Positions 38,992 to 48,898 of a stretch of DNA of 64,000 nt are shown here, in pieces. The stretch is from Oscillospiraceae bacterium. Its GTDB lineage: Bacteria > Bacillota > Clostridia > Oscillospirales > Ruminococcaceae. Location: positions 310,001-374,000 of the forward strand of contig WRLY01000001.1 of the NCBI GenBank assembly GCA_009776305.1, written 5' to 3'. Each line of letters opens with the position of its first letter. The stretch's first letter is position 1. Below the pieces are notes generated by a model, which did not search any database, was not told the origin of the DNA, and saw only the letters and a list, made by a program, of their open reading frames with translations. A program made the translations under genes and the position numbers.

Positions 38992-40572
38992 TCAATTAAA
39001 ATTCCTCTCCCCGTTGACATGCAACATATATTCAATCGAATCCAAAAGCGCAATCATGCTCGCGTTTATAATATCCTTGCTTGCGCCCACCGTTGTCCAG
39101 CTTGTTTTGCCGTCTGTGCTTTCAATCAGTACGCGGGTAGTTGCCGCAGTGTCGTCGCCGCCGCCTACAATTCTAACCTTATAGTCAACGAGGCGCATTT
39201 TTGTAAGGCTCGGATAAAACTTCTCCAAAGCCTTTCGGAGTGCTTTGTCTATGGCGTTTACGGGACCGTCCCCCTCGTCGGCGGTGATTTCAAAGTCATC
39301 GCCTACCCGAACTTTTATAAAGGCACTCGCTTTGCTTAAATTTTCTCCTGTCGGCGTTTGTGAAGAAATTATTTTATAATCAACTATTTCAAAATACGGC
39401 ACCCATCCACGCTCTTTTAAAACCAATAATTCAAAACTTGCGTCCGCCGCCTCGAAATGATAGCCCTGATTTTCCAAATCTTTGATTTTATCGGTTACCG
39501 TTCGTACAATAGGGTCGCTCTTTTCAAGCGTTGAGTCTATTTCTTTAAGCTTGGATATAATAGTAGCCCGCCCCGAAACCTCGGAAATCAGGAAATTACG
39601 CTCATTTCCCACCTGTTCAGGAGGAATATGCTCAAAAGTGGAAGGGTCTTTGCTAACGCCGTCTACGTGCATACCGCCTTTATGCGCGAACGCCGAGCCG
39701 CCCACATAAGGCATTTGGTTTGACAGAGCTATATTCGCCGTTTCGGCTATATAATGAGCGGTTTCTTTTAGGAGCGGCAGACTTTCGGGAGCTACGCAGT
39801 TGTAGTTCTGTTTAAGCTGTAAGTTCGCAAGCAGTACAGATAAATTAGCGTTTCCGCAACGCTCGCCTATTCCTATAAAAGTCCCCTGAACATGGTCAGC
39901 CCCCGCCTTTACTGCCGCCATACTGTTGGCAACGGCACATTCGCCGTCATTGTGGCAGTGTATGCCAATCGGTGTAGCTACACTTTTTTGCACGTTTTTT
40001 ATAATTTGCTCAATTTCATCAGGGAAACACCCGCCGTTGGTGTCGCAAAGAACTAACGTCCGCGCACCCGCTTCCGCGGCGGCTTTTAAGGTTTCAACAG
40101 CATAATCGGGATTGTTTTTATATCCGTCGAAGAAATGCTCCGCGTCAAAAATTACCTGTTTGCCCAAACTTATAAGATAGGCAATCGTCCGTTTTATCAT
40201 ATCAAGGTTTTCGGCGTGGGAAACCCGCAGAATTTTATCCACGTGCATATCCCAACTTTTCCCGAAAATCGCCATGTATTCTGTGTCGGCGGTTATAAGC
40301 GCCTTTAGATTCTCATCGTCTTCAGGGGCAATTTCCTTACGTTTGGTCGAACCGAAAGCTGTCAGCTTAGTTTTGAGACCTAATAAATTCGCTTTTTTAA
40401 AGAATTCCAAATCCTTTGGATTAGAACCCGGATTCCCCGCTTCAACGAAATCAACCCCGAATCCGTCAAGGCGGGTTAATATTTTTAACTTATCCTCAAG
40501 CGAAAAGCTTATACCTTCACCTTGCGCGCCATCGCGGAGGGTAGAGTCGAATATTTCTATTTTGCGGTTCAT
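38992..40572 (-). CDS. cimA: citramalate synthase (CimA-type alpha-IPM synthase homologue)
   Basis: IEIFDSTLRDGAQGEGISFSLEDKLKI, HCHNDGECAVANS, HVQGTFIGIGERCGNANL. Confidence 0.9.
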   Translation of the reverse strand: MNRKIEIFDSTLRDGAQGEGISFSLEDKLKILTRLDGFGVDFVEAGNPGSNPKDLEFFKKANLLGLKTKLTAFGSTKRKEIAPEDDENLKALITADTEYMAIFGKSWDMHVDKILRVSHAENLDMIKRTIAYLISLGKQVIFDAEHFFDGYKNNPDYAVETLKAAAEAGARTLVLCDTNGGCFPDEIEQIIKNVQKSVATPIGIHCHNDGECAVANSMAAVKAGADHVQGTFIGIGERCGNANLSVLLANLQLKQNYNCVAPESLPLLKETAHYIAETANIALSNQMPYVGGSAFAHKGGMHVDGVSKDPSTFEHIPPEQVGNERNFLISEVSGRATIISKLKEIDSTLEKSDPIVRTVTDKIKDLENQGYHFEAADASFELLVLKERGWVPYFEIVDYKIISSQTPTGENLSKASAFIKVRVGDDFEITADEGDGPVNAIDKALRKALEKFYPSLTKMRLVDYKVRIVGGGDDTAATTRVLIESTDGKTSWTTVGASKDIINASMIALLDSIEYMLHVNGERNFN

Positions 40573-40643
40573 AATTTACCTCTCTGTCAGTTTGCCGCCC
40601 TACAAAAATTATTATACAATATATAACCACCAATTGTCAATTG

Positions 40644-41885
40644 TCAGCGCATTGCTTTATGGAAAGTCTTCTTACCCTTTTTTATTATTACATAATCCTT
40701 TATTTCAATCATGGCATTTACGTCGGTGATTTTCTCATCGTTAATGCTTACGCCGCCCTGCTCGATGTTGGTCTTTGCGTCGCGTCCCGAGGGACACAAT
40801 TTAGTTTTTACAAGCAGGTCAAGCAGTCTGATTTTGCCGTCGGAATCAAAGGTTTCATCAGCCAGAATGGTCGTCGGCATATCGGCGCTTTCGCCCGAGC
40901 CGCCTTTTGAAAACACGCTTTTTGCAGCGTTTTGCGCCTTTTCGGCTTCTTCTTTTCCGTGAACTAAGGCGGTCATTTCATAAGCAAGAAGTTCTTTGGT
41001 TTCATTGATTTTCGCGCCGACGCCGTCTTGGACAAAATTTTCGCGCTCCTTTATTTCTTCTAAAGGCAGGAAAGTCAGCATATTTAAGCAATTGATTACA
41101 TCTGCGTCGTCAACATTACGGAAATACTGATAAAATTCATAAGACGGGCATTTTTCCGCCGAAAGCCAAAGTGCGCCTTTTTGGGTTTTGCCCATTTTTC
41201 TGCCGTCTTTTGTCAAAAGCAGGGAAGTGGTCAGGGCGTAGGCGTTCTTTTGTTCTTTTCTGCGGATTAAGTCGGCTCCGGCTAAAATATTTGACCACTG
41301 GTCGTCGCCGCCGACCTGTAAAGTTACGCCTTTTGTCTTAAAAAGATGCAAAAAGTCATAACTTTGAATCAGCATATAGTTAAATTCAAAAAAACTTAAA
41401 CCCCGCTCCATACGGTTTTTGAAACACTCGGCGGCAAGCATACGATTAACCGTAAAATGCACGCCGACGTCTCTTATAAATTCAAGATACTTTAAATCAA
41501 GCAACCAGTCGCCGTTTCGGACAAATTCAGCCTTGTTTTCAACATCATCGGAAAAATCCACAAAGCTACCCATCTGCTCTCTGAATCTTTCGGCGTTGTA
41601 GTTGATTTCCTTTTCGGTCAGCAATTGCCGCATGTCTGATTTTCCCGACGGGTCGCCAATCAGCGTTGTACCCGTACCGAGCAGGGCGTAGGGCTTATGC
41701 CCCGCTTTCTGTAAATGGCGCATTAATATTAACTGTACCAAATGCCCGACATGGAGCGAATCCGCCGTTGCGTCAAAGCCGATATAAAATAAAGCCTGCC
41801 GATTATCTAAAAGCTCGCAGATTTCTTCCTCATGGCTGAATTGTGCGGTTAAACCGCGGGTTTTTAATTCTTGGGATAAGGTCAT
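40644..41885 (-). CDS. tyrS: tyrosine--tRNA ligase
   Basis: FYIGFDATADSLHVGHLVQL, GTTLIGDPSGK, LLTKDGRKMGKT; C-terminal S4 region. Confidence 0.96.
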   Translation of the reverse strand: MTLSQELKTRGLTAQFSHEEEICELLDNRQALFYIGFDATADSLHVGHLVQLILMRHLQKAGHKPYALLGTGTTLIGDPSGKSDMRQLLTEKEINYNAERFREQMGSFVDFSDDVENKAEFVRNGDWLLDLKYLEFIRDVGVHFTVNRMLAAECFKNRMERGLSFFEFNYMLIQSYDFLHLFKTKGVTLQVGGDDQWSNILAGADLIRRKEQKNAYALTTSLLLTKDGRKMGKTQKGALWLSAEKCPSYEFYQYFRNVDDADVINCLNMLTFLPLEEIKERENFVQDGVGAKINETKELLAYEMTALVHGKEEAEKAQNAAKSVFSKGGSGESADMPTTILADETFDSDGKIRLLDLLVKTKLCPSGRDAKTNIEQGGVSINDEKITDVNAMIEIKDYVIIKKGKKTFHKAMR

Positions 41886-41924
41886 ATTTTTTGTCTCCTT
41901 ATAATGTTACGGGGCAACAACCCG

Positions 41925-43616
41925 TTAATTAAAATCAATTTCCGTAATAGGCTCTATAATATTCTTACCCGGCGGAACCATAGGCAAAATATTCAAATCG
42001 CGGTCAACGCGGCACTCTATTAAAACAGGTTGATTTTTACCAAGCTCTAAAGCGGTTTTCAGAACAGGCTCTACGTCCTCTGTTTTTTCTATAATAAAGC
42101 CTTTAATTCCGAACGCTTCGGCAAGTTTCATATAATCAAGTTTTCTGTCAAGGGTGGTTTCCGAAAATCTTGCGCCGTAAAAAAGTCTTTGCCACTGTCT
42201 GACCATTCCGAGTACTGAGTTGTTAAGAACAAGCTGAATTACAGGGATATTATGCTCCGAAAGGGTAATCAGCTCGTTTAAATTCATACCGAAAGAGCCG
42301 TCACCCGCTATGTTTACAACGGTCTTTTCAGGGCGGGCAATTTTTGCGCCTATAGCCGCGCCGAGACCAAATCCCATTGTACCGAGCCCCCCGCTTGAAA
42401 TAAAGGTGCGGGTTTCACGGCTGTGATAGTACATAGCAGCCCACATTTGGTTTTGCCCCACTTCTGTGGTTATAACAGCCCTGCCGTCTGTAAGATTATC
42501 AAGCTTTTCAATAACATCCATAGGCGTAACGGGAAGCTTTGAAGTACCCGTTTGCAGAACTTTAGCGGAGGAATAAAGCGAGCCTGCTTTTTCCACCCAA
42601 GCCTTATTATTCTTTTGGGATAAGGTTTTATTTAACATTGCGAGGGTTTGCTTCATGTCGCCCAAGACTTCATAAGCGGGAATGTTCTTTGAGTGTTCCG
42701 AGTGGTCTATATCAAAATGCAGAATTTTAGTCTGATTTGAAAAATCTTTTTTACTGCCTGTCACGCGGTCGGAAAATCTTGTACCGAAAGCTATGAAAAG
42801 GTCGCAGTCTTTAAAGGTTTCGGCGGCGGCTTTTGTACCGTGCATACCGAGCATACCTATATAGCGGGAATCGTACTGGTCAAAACCGCCTTGCCCCATA
42901 AGCGAGCAGGAAACGGGTGCGTCAATTATTTCGGCAAAACGGGAGAGTTCCTTTTCCGCGCCTGATGAGATTACCCCGCCGCCCGCGTAAATCAGGGGGC
43001 GTTCGCAGGCGCTTATTAATTCGAGGGCGGTTTTTATTTGCGATTCCGACTCGGGGGTAATTTTAGGAACGGTTATTATTGATTCGTGTGCGGCGGGTTC
43101 AAATTCGCAGGTGTTTACGGTAATGTCCTTCGGAACATCAATAAGCACAGGACCTTTACGACCGCTACTTGCTATTTTAAAGGCTTTGCGGATAGTGTCG
43201 GCTAAATCGTTTACATCGCGAACTAAGAAGTTATGCTTTGTAACAGGCATAGTGATGCCTGTTATGTCAACCTCCTGGAAGCTGTCAAGCCCCAGCAAGT
43301 CAAGGCTGACGTTGCCTGTTATGGCTACTAAAGGGGTGCTGTCCATGTTTGCCGTGGCGAGAGCGGTGACAAGATTTGTCGCACCCGGACCGCTTGTGGC
43401 TATGACTACGCCGGTTTTTCCCGAAACCCTTGCATAGCCGTCGGCGGCGTGCCCCGCGTGCTGTTCGTGAGAGGTCAGAACATGGCGAATTTTGTCGCGA
43501 TAATTATAAAGGCTGTCGTAAATATTAAGCACTGCGCCGCCGGGGTACCCGAAAACCACGTCAACACCTTGCTCTATTAAACATTCTATTATTATATCCG
43601 AGCCGCGTAAGTTCAT
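41925..43616 (-). CDS. ilvB: acetolactate synthase large subunit
   Basis: VFGYPGGAVLNIYD, HEQHAGHAADGYAR, GDGSFGMNLNELITL, ThDP family. Confidence 0.95.
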   Translation of the reverse strand: MNLRGSDIIIECLIEQGVDVVFGYPGGAVLNIYDSLYNYRDKIRHVLTSHEQHAGHAADGYARVSGKTGVVIATSGPGATNLVTALATANMDSTPLVAITGNVSLDLLGLDSFQEVDITGITMPVTKHNFLVRDVNDLADTIRKAFKIASSGRKGPVLIDVPKDITVNTCEFEPAAHESIITVPKITPESESQIKTALELISACERPLIYAGGGVISSGAEKELSRFAEIIDAPVSCSLMGQGGFDQYDSRYIGMLGMHGTKAAAETFKDCDLFIAFGTRFSDRVTGSKKDFSNQTKILHFDIDHSEHSKNIPAYEVLGDMKQTLAMLNKTLSQKNNKAWVEKAGSLYSSAKVLQTGTSKLPVTPMDVIEKLDNLTDGRAVITTEVGQNQMWAAMYYHSRETRTFISSGGLGTMGFGLGAAIGAKIARPEKTVVNIAGDGSFGMNLNELITLSEHNIPVIQLVLNNSVLGMVRQWQRLFYGARFSETTLDRKLDYMKLAEAFGIKGFIIEKTEDVEPVLKTALELGKNQPVLIECRVDRDLNILPMVPPGKNIIEPITEIDFN

Positions 43617-43658
43617 ATATAATCAGTCCTTTTGTTTTTTATATTTTACATTAAAAAT

Positions 43659-43686
43659 ATCGGGCGGGATTTTTTATCCGCCCGAT
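43659..43686 (-). promoter_or_regulatory. terminator-like hairpin at the very start of the ilvB leader
   Basis: Minus strand ATCGGGCGG - 10 nt - CCGCCCGAT followed by ATTTTT. Confidence 0.6.
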
Positions 43687-43690
43687 TATA

Positions 43691-43719
43691 ATTATACCGA
43701 AAAAGGTTGTTTATGTCAA
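43691..43719 (-). promoter_or_regulatory. consensus sigma-A promoter of ilvB operon
   Basis: Minus strand TTGACA - 17 nt - TATAAT. Confidence 0.75.
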
Positions 43720-43791
43720 GTGCGAGGACGTTAAAAATTCAGGGCTTGAAAGTCACATCCTCTTTTCCTGTGAAACATGCGCTTTGCGCGT

Positions 43792-43820
43792 AAAAAGGAC
43801 GGGACAAGTTCCCGCCCTTT
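43792..43820 (-). terminator. terminator downstream of spoIIIAH
   Basis: Minus strand AAAGGGCGGGAACTTGTCCCGTCCTTTTTA. Confidence 0.75.
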
Positions 43821-43826
43821 CAGTTT

Positions 43827-44438
43827 TCAATTAATTTCCACAATGGTTATGTTTTCCGCAGGCACGCTTATTTCCGAAAGCAGTGCATTTTTTATTATAG
43901 CCGCACCCGCCGCGTCAAGCCCCGGGGTCTTGACGATAATGTTTGCACCCCTATCCGAAATGTAGCATAGCGCGTCGGCGAAACCTTGCGCTTTCAGCAG
44001 ATTTTCGACCTTTGTTTCAACTTCTATGTAGCTTTTCAGACGCTCCGCGTTACGCGCCAAAACCTCAAGTTCGTCGCTTCTCGCATCGCCGCCGTGATAC
44101 ATTGCCTGCAAGAATTCCTTTGCCTCGTCGCGGCTCTCCTGTAAGTCCATACGCGCCTGCGCGAAATAAGCTCTGATTTCTTCCGTCATGCCGACTTCAG
44201 AGCCGCCCGAAACAAAAGCCGCATCGCCGTAATAAGAGCCGCCGGCTTCTTCAAGCAGGTCGCTTTGCGCGCTTTCGTATGGTAGCGCGAGGTTGTCTGC
44301 CGACGCTCTGCCCGAGGAAGTATAAATGTAGTTGACATAAATTGCCGCACCGAGTAAAAGCGTCAGACCGGCGACTATGATTTGCTTTTTCCCTACAATC
44401 ATGTTAATTCGGGGCAGTCTTATTCTTCTTTTTGCCAT
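43827..44438 (-). CDS. spoIIIAH: stage III sporulation protein AH
   Basis: Single N-terminal TM; C-terminal domain FADALCYISDRGANIIVKTPGLDAAGAAIIKNALL; operon position. Confidence 0.9.
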   Translation of the reverse strand: MAKRRIRLPRINMIVGKKQIIVAGLTLLLGAAIYVNYIYTSSGRASADNLALPYESAQSDLLEEAGGSYYGDAAFVSGGSEVGMTEEIRAYFAQARMDLQESRDEAKEFLQAMYHGGDARSDELEVLARNAERLKSYIEVETKVENLLKAQGFADALCYISDRGANIIVKTPGLDAAGAAIIKNALLSEISVPAENITIVEIN

Positions 44439-44478
44439 ATCGGTTTTCTCCTTTAAAAATAATGATTAAGAGTACGCT

Positions 44479-44898
44479 CTAATAGGTTACGCTGACCCGC
44501 GCCGTACTTATCCCCAAAACCTTGGATACGGTTTCTACCACCTTTTGCTTTATAAATATATCATCGCCGCCCTCGCAAACCACTGCCGCGCCGCGCACTC
44601 TCGGAACGGTTTCGTCAAGGTTTTCAAGTGTGACCATTACCTTTACCCTGCCTACTCCCCTGATTTGTGAAATAATGTCGCAAAGCTGTATTTCAAGTTG
44701 TTCAGTATAGCTTGCGGCGTCAAGGGTTAAGGCGGATTCCGTTGATTTTTCATGCTTATCATACTTTTCACTCCAACTGAAAAGGTCGGACAGCAGAATA
44801 AGCGCGATTACGGCAAAACCAACGGCGACAATCAGTTTTACCGCCTTTTCATTATTAAGCAGCGCCGATATGCTTTTTATGTCTTTGAGTTTTTTCAT
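44479..44898 (-). CDS. spoIIIAG: stage III sporulation protein AG
   Basis: LEIQLCDIISQIRGVGRVKVMVTLE; operon position. Confidence 0.9.
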   Translation of the reverse strand: MKKLKDIKSISALLNNEKAVKLIVAVGFAVIALILLSDLFSWSEKYDKHEKSTESALTLDAASYTEQLEIQLCDIISQIRGVGRVKVMVTLENLDETVPRVRGAAVVCEGGDDIFIKQKVVETVSKVLGISTARVSVTY

Positions 44899-44908
44899 GA
44901 TTTTCCTT

Positions 44909-45412
44909 TTATCGGACGGCTACCTCGTCCTCTATCTCGATTGTAACTTTTACTCCCGTTCCTACCTCCTTTTCGACCAATGCTGACGCCCTTGTAAAAT
45001 CGCCGTCAGGCGGCAGAACAAGCTTTATTTCATTAATAGATATGCTGTACAATCCTGAAATATTAACAATCACGTAAATTTTAGAGGGGTAAATATCATT
45101 TTCCGCCAGTAGCTCCCTCACCCGTCCAGAAAGCTCCTCCGCAATCGCCCTTTTCCTTTGAGAAACCGTCTGCTCGGTAAAGTCCACAAACTGCTCTGCA
45201 TCGTTGAATTTTAAGTTGTCAAAATTATTCGCAAGCCCCGCCGCGTCCAAATTCCCGAAACCGCCGCCCGTAATAAACGAAATCACCGCTGTAATAAAAA
45301 AACAGGAAATCAAAAAACTGATTTGCTTTTTAAAATTGTTTTCGGGGACTAACAGTCTGAATAATGCTGTGGCAACAGCAACTAAGCTGATATTTAACAG
45401 AATTTCACGCAT
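44909..45412 (-). CDS. spoIIIAF: stage III sporulation protein AF
   Basis: Two N-terminal TMs; operon position. Confidence 0.85.
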   Translation of the reverse strand: MREILLNISLVAVATALFRLLVPENNFKKQISFLISCFFITAVISFITGGGFGNLDAAGLANNFDNLKFNDAEQFVDFTEQTVSQRKRAIAEELSGRVRELLAENDIYPSKIYVIVNISGLYSISINEIKLVLPPDGDFTRASALVEKEVGTGVKVTIEIEDEVAVR

Positions 45413-45425
45413 TATTAATTTTCTC

Positions 45426-46556
45426 CTATAAATTGCCGTTCCAAATGATAAGCATCATAGCCACCGAAATTATTAAAACCAGCGTAAAGCAAAAAAGCAT
45501 GGCAAAAATAATGGTCATGACGTTTTCGCCGCTTTTTAAAAGTGTTGAAAGACGGTTTACGCCGAAAATGTCGCAGATTGCCGCTGCAAGCGACAGCGCT
45601 AATTTATGACAGAAAACCGAAACAAGCGTAGGTACAATAAGGGCGAGTCCTGCAATGATTCCGAAAGTTCCCGTACTTCCCCTGAGCAGGTTCAAGCTTC
45701 CCCTAACGGTAGATAACGCGTCGCTGACCGCCCCGCCCACAATCGGCACAGAATTTGACACCGTGAATTTCATAGCTTTTAACGCCACAGAATCCGCCGC
45801 GGAGCTGACAAGACTTTGCAGTGACAAAAGCCCCGTAAATACAGTTACCAATAAGCCGAGCGTCCAAACAACGATTTTCTTGACCGTTTCGGCGAGCCTG
45901 TCTATTTTCAGGTCGGGGTTGACCGCGCCTGCCGTTGAAACCCCTAAAATACAGCTTACAAGCGGTGCTAAAAGCCCCGTCGTTATATAAGCAAAGACCT
46001 GTCCCGCCACAACCACCGACGCGCCGAAAACCGATGCGGTGGTCAACTGTCCGCAAACCGCCATTATTCCCGCGAAAATCGGCACAAACGTCATCAAAAA
46101 CACCGCCGCTGCGTCAAGAGTTTGCACCGCTCTCGCCACGCTGTCGGATATGTACACAATCATCATGCCTGCCCCAGCTAAAACCCCCACGATTCCGAAA
46201 GCATCTGAAGCCATACGGGGATTGCCCGAGCCCGCCGCGCCGTCCCTTAAAGTTTCCGAAACGGCGCACAGCAAAATAATACCCGTCAACGCCGCAAGCA
46301 TTTTTAGCGGTTTTGTAACCTCGTCGGCAAAAACCCTCCACAAGCCGTTAAGAACTGTAAACGGCGTAATCGAGAGCGCGCCCGCATTGTCGGGTGTGAT
46401 TTCGCTCTCGTTTAAAAGATTTCGTGTTTCATCGGGCAGGGCGTTTAACAAATCGTCCCCACCAAAGTCGGAAGCCGTTTTTGTATCTTCCGACTCGGCG
46501 TTTGCTCCGAATGAAAATATAATTAAGAAAATGATAAAAATTATGATTCTTTTCAT
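45426..46556 (-). CDS. spoIIIAE: stage III sporulation protein AE
   Basis: Signal peptide plus multiple TM; operon position and SpoIIIAE-like sequence. Confidence 0.9.
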   Translation of the reverse strand: MKRIIIFIIFLIIFSFGANAESEDTKTASDFGGDDLLNALPDETRNLLNESEITPDNAGALSITPFTVLNGLWRVFADEVTKPLKMLAALTGIILLCAVSETLRDGAAGSGNPRMASDAFGIVGVLAGAGMMIVYISDSVARAVQTLDAAAVFLMTFVPIFAGIMAVCGQLTTASVFGASVVVAGQVFAYITTGLLAPLVSCILGVSTAGAVNPDLKIDRLAETVKKIVVWTLGLLVTVFTGLLSLQSLVSSAADSVALKAMKFTVSNSVPIVGGAVSDALSTVRGSLNLLRGSTGTFGIIAGLALIVPTLVSVFCHKLALSLAAAICDIFGVNRLSTLLKSGENVMTIIFAMLFCFTLVLIISVAMMLIIWNGNL

Positions 46557-46627
46557 TTATAAATTCCTTTATAACGGGGATTCAACTGAACCGTACATGT
46601 TTTTTCGCCGCGGGTAAGCCCCCCCCA

Positions 46628-47035
46628 TTAATTATTAATTAACCCTGTAATTAACCCCGTTAAATTACTGAATAGCGGCAACGATAAAATCACAATCGCG
46701 ATTTTCCCCGAAAGCTCTAATTTTCCGGCTATGGCGGTTTCGCCCGCGTCCTTACAAGCGTCAGTGGCAAGCTGGGTAAGGTAGCAGACCGCAAGGGCTT
46801 TCAGCAGGGTTTGTCCGTAAATGTTGTTCATGCCGACCGCGTCCATAAGGTTTTTCACGGCGTCGAGGGCGGGGCGCATGGCGGTTATTACAACGGCTAA
46901 AATAATTACTCCTGCAGCAAGCGGTATGTAAAGACCGAATTCCTGCTTGTACTGCCTTAAAATAACCGACAATACCGCCGCGACTAAACCCAAGCCCACA
47001 AGGGCGGTAATATTCAAATTTTCGCCCCCTACCAC
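46628..47035 (-). CDS. spoIIIAD: stage III sporulation protein AD (start codon uncertain)
   Basis: LRQYKQEFGLYIPLAAGVIIL, SpoIIIAC/AD family. Confidence 0.9.
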   Translation of the reverse strand: MVGGENLNITALVGLGLVAAVLSVILRQYKQEFGLYIPLAAGVIILAVVITAMRPALDAVKNLMDAVGMNNIYGQTLLKALAVCYLTQLATDACKDAGETAIAGKLELSGKIAIVILSLPLFSNLTGLITGLINN

Positions 47036-47226
47036 AAACCGAATACATTTTTAATGGTATCAAAAAGCACCGCTATTTCATTTATAATCATCATCAAAAC
47101 CACGATTAACCCCGCGATATTGGTCATCATAGCCTGTTCCTCTCTGCCTGAATGTTTCAAAAGCTGTCCCAACACCGCCACAATTATGCCGATTGCGGCT
47201 ATTTTAAAGATTAAATCTATTTCCAT
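47029..47226 (-). CDS. spoIIIAC: stage III sporulation protein AC
   Basis: IDLIFKIAAIGIIVAVLGQLLKHSGREEQAMM. Confidence 0.92.
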   Translation of the reverse strand: MEIDLIFKIAAIGIIVAVLGQLLKHSGREEQAMMTNIAGLIVVLMMIINEIAVLFDTIKNVFGLW

Positions 47227-47298
47227 AACCGCAATAACCGCTCCTCTTTACAGATTTACGCAACACGCAGTTCGTCCCTGCGATTAATGTCGTTTAAT

Positions 47299-47775
47299 TC
47301 ATATCACCATTACCGCTAACCCAAGCCCGACCATAACCCCCACCGAACGGTACATTGCGCCTTTCTTGGCGGCTGTTTCGGAGGCTGTTTTCAACCTTGC
47401 CGAAAGCAGTTCCCTGTTAAGTTCCAGCATAGCCGTCTGTCCCGCCGCATCGCTTCCTCCGAGGGAATTTCCAATTGAAATGAGTAGCTCCCTGTCCCCA
47501 TCGTCAAGCTCCGTGAATTGACTTACAGCCTTATTCCACGAGTTGCGCCAATTGGAATCGCTGTTTTTTAAAACCTCGTCCATAAAAACGCCGCCCTGCA
47601 ATTCTATGAACAAATCCCCAAGGGGAAGTGCGCGGTATCGGATTTGCACCGCCATTTTTTCAAGCAACTGCAAAATTTCCGAAAGTAATTTTTCCCGCTT
47701 TTTAAGCTCCGCCGAGCGGTACAAGCCGAACGCCGTTCCCGCAAGCAGGCATAAAACCGCTAAAACCATCCTCAT
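47299..47775 (-). CDS. spoIIIAB: stage III sporulation protein AB
   Basis: FGLYRSAELKKREKLLSEILQLLEKMAVQIRYRALPLGDLF. Confidence 0.92.
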   Translation of the reverse strand: MRMVLAVLCLLAGTAFGLYRSAELKKREKLLSEILQLLEKMAVQIRYRALPLGDLFIELQGGVFMDEVLKNSDSNWRNSWNKAVSQFTELDDGDRELLISIGNSLGGSDAAGQTAMLELNRELLSARLKTASETAAKKGAMYRSVGVMVGLGLAVMVI

Positions 47776-48664
47776 TTTTACACCACAATCCTTGAAGCTT
47801 TCCTATATTTTTTCCTGTTCCGAGTAGTGCTATATAATCAACGCTGCTTATTATGTCCGAAAGGGCGGGGGAGTTGAGGGCTTCTTTAAGGCTTCCGCAA
47901 TGCGCCGTCATAATAACCCCGACGCCGCAGTTGAAACATTCGGTAACCGACGCGCCCTCGCCTGTTATCTCGTCGCAGACTATAAAATCGGGCGACAACG
48001 CCCGTAAAGCCGTCATAAAGCCCGCCCCTTTCGGGAAACTGTCGAGCACGTCTGTGTTAATACCGAGGTCTAAGCCGTTACCGCCCGCGCTCGGTTTTAA
48101 GGCTGATTTACCCGCCAATTCCCCGCGCTCGTCTATGACGGCGACCTTATAATTTTGTGATAAATTTCGCGCTAAATCGCGTAAAACCGTCGTTTTCGCG
48201 CTCATGGGCTTGCCTAAAATTAACAAGCTTTGCAAATCTTCAATCGGCAATGAATTAAATAAAATATCGGAACAGCCTATGAATTCCCGCGCTATACGCA
48301 GATTGATTGAAGTTATGTCGCGTATGGCTTCCACCCTGTTTTCTCGAACCACTGCCGTTCCGCAAAACCCCGCACGGTGTCCCCCCTCAAGGGTAATAAA
48401 GCCTTGTGAAAGTTGTCTTGCGTAGCTGTGAACCGAATAGTCGCAGAACAGCTCGATTAAATCCCGCAGGTTTTCAGACGTAGCTCTAACGTCTAAGTAC
48501 AGCCGATTATTTAAATCGGTTTCAAGGGTCACGGGCTGTCCCGCCCTCAGTCGTATTTCTCTTGTTTTTTCGCGTATTAAAGGGTTTTGCGCCATTAGCT
48601 TGTCTTTAAACACGGGAAGAAATTCGACCGCTTGTTCAAACGGTCTTTTTTTAGCTTTTATCAT
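47702..48664 (-). CDS. spoIIIAA: stage III sporulation protein AA (ATPase)
   Basis: EIRLRAGQPVTL, GKPMSAKTTVLRDLAR, VAVIDERGELAG, DFIVCDEI. Confidence 0.93.
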   Translation of the reverse strand: MIKAKKRPFEQAVEFLPVFKDKLMAQNPLIREKTREIRLRAGQPVTLETDLNNRLYLDVRATSENLRDLIELFCDYSVHSYARQLSQGFITLEGGHRAGFCGTAVVRENRVEAIRDITSINLRIAREFIGCSDILFNSLPIEDLQSLLILGKPMSAKTTVLRDLARNLSQNYKVAVIDERGELAGKSALKPSAGGNGLDLGINTDVLDSFPKGAGFMTALRALSPDFIVCDEITGEGASVTECFNCGVGVIMTAHCGSLKEALNSPALSDIISSVDYIALLGTGKNIGKLQGLWCKNEDGFSGFMPACGNGVRLVPLGGA

Positions 48665-48774
48665 TTTTAAATACCATACCTTGTCGGCGCCAACAATCTG
48701 TAAAATATTTTTCCTCTTACACCTGATTTTTTAAAACTTAATATTCACCGTTTAATTCTATGTCTTAAAGGCAA

Positions 48775-48802
48775 AAAAAAGAACCCCCGCATAGCGGGGG
48801 TA
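48775..48802 (-). terminator. terminator downstream of ABC operon
   Basis: Minus strand ACCCCCGCTATGCGGGGGTTCTTTTTTTT. Confidence 0.9.
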
Positions 48803-48898
48803 TTATTGCCCTGATTTTGCTCATATTTCGCCTTTCTTTCGGGCAAACACAAGATTTGCTCTACCCGACGGGATTATAAGCCTTTAAAACCCCTGTCA

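Noticed and set aside
41886-41924. Possible T-box before tyrS
   Set aside because: Gap to ilvB is only 39 bp; no room for a T-box leader.
46039-46617. 192-aa plus-strand ORF antisense to spoIIIAE
   Set aside because: Shadow ORF over a well-supported gene.
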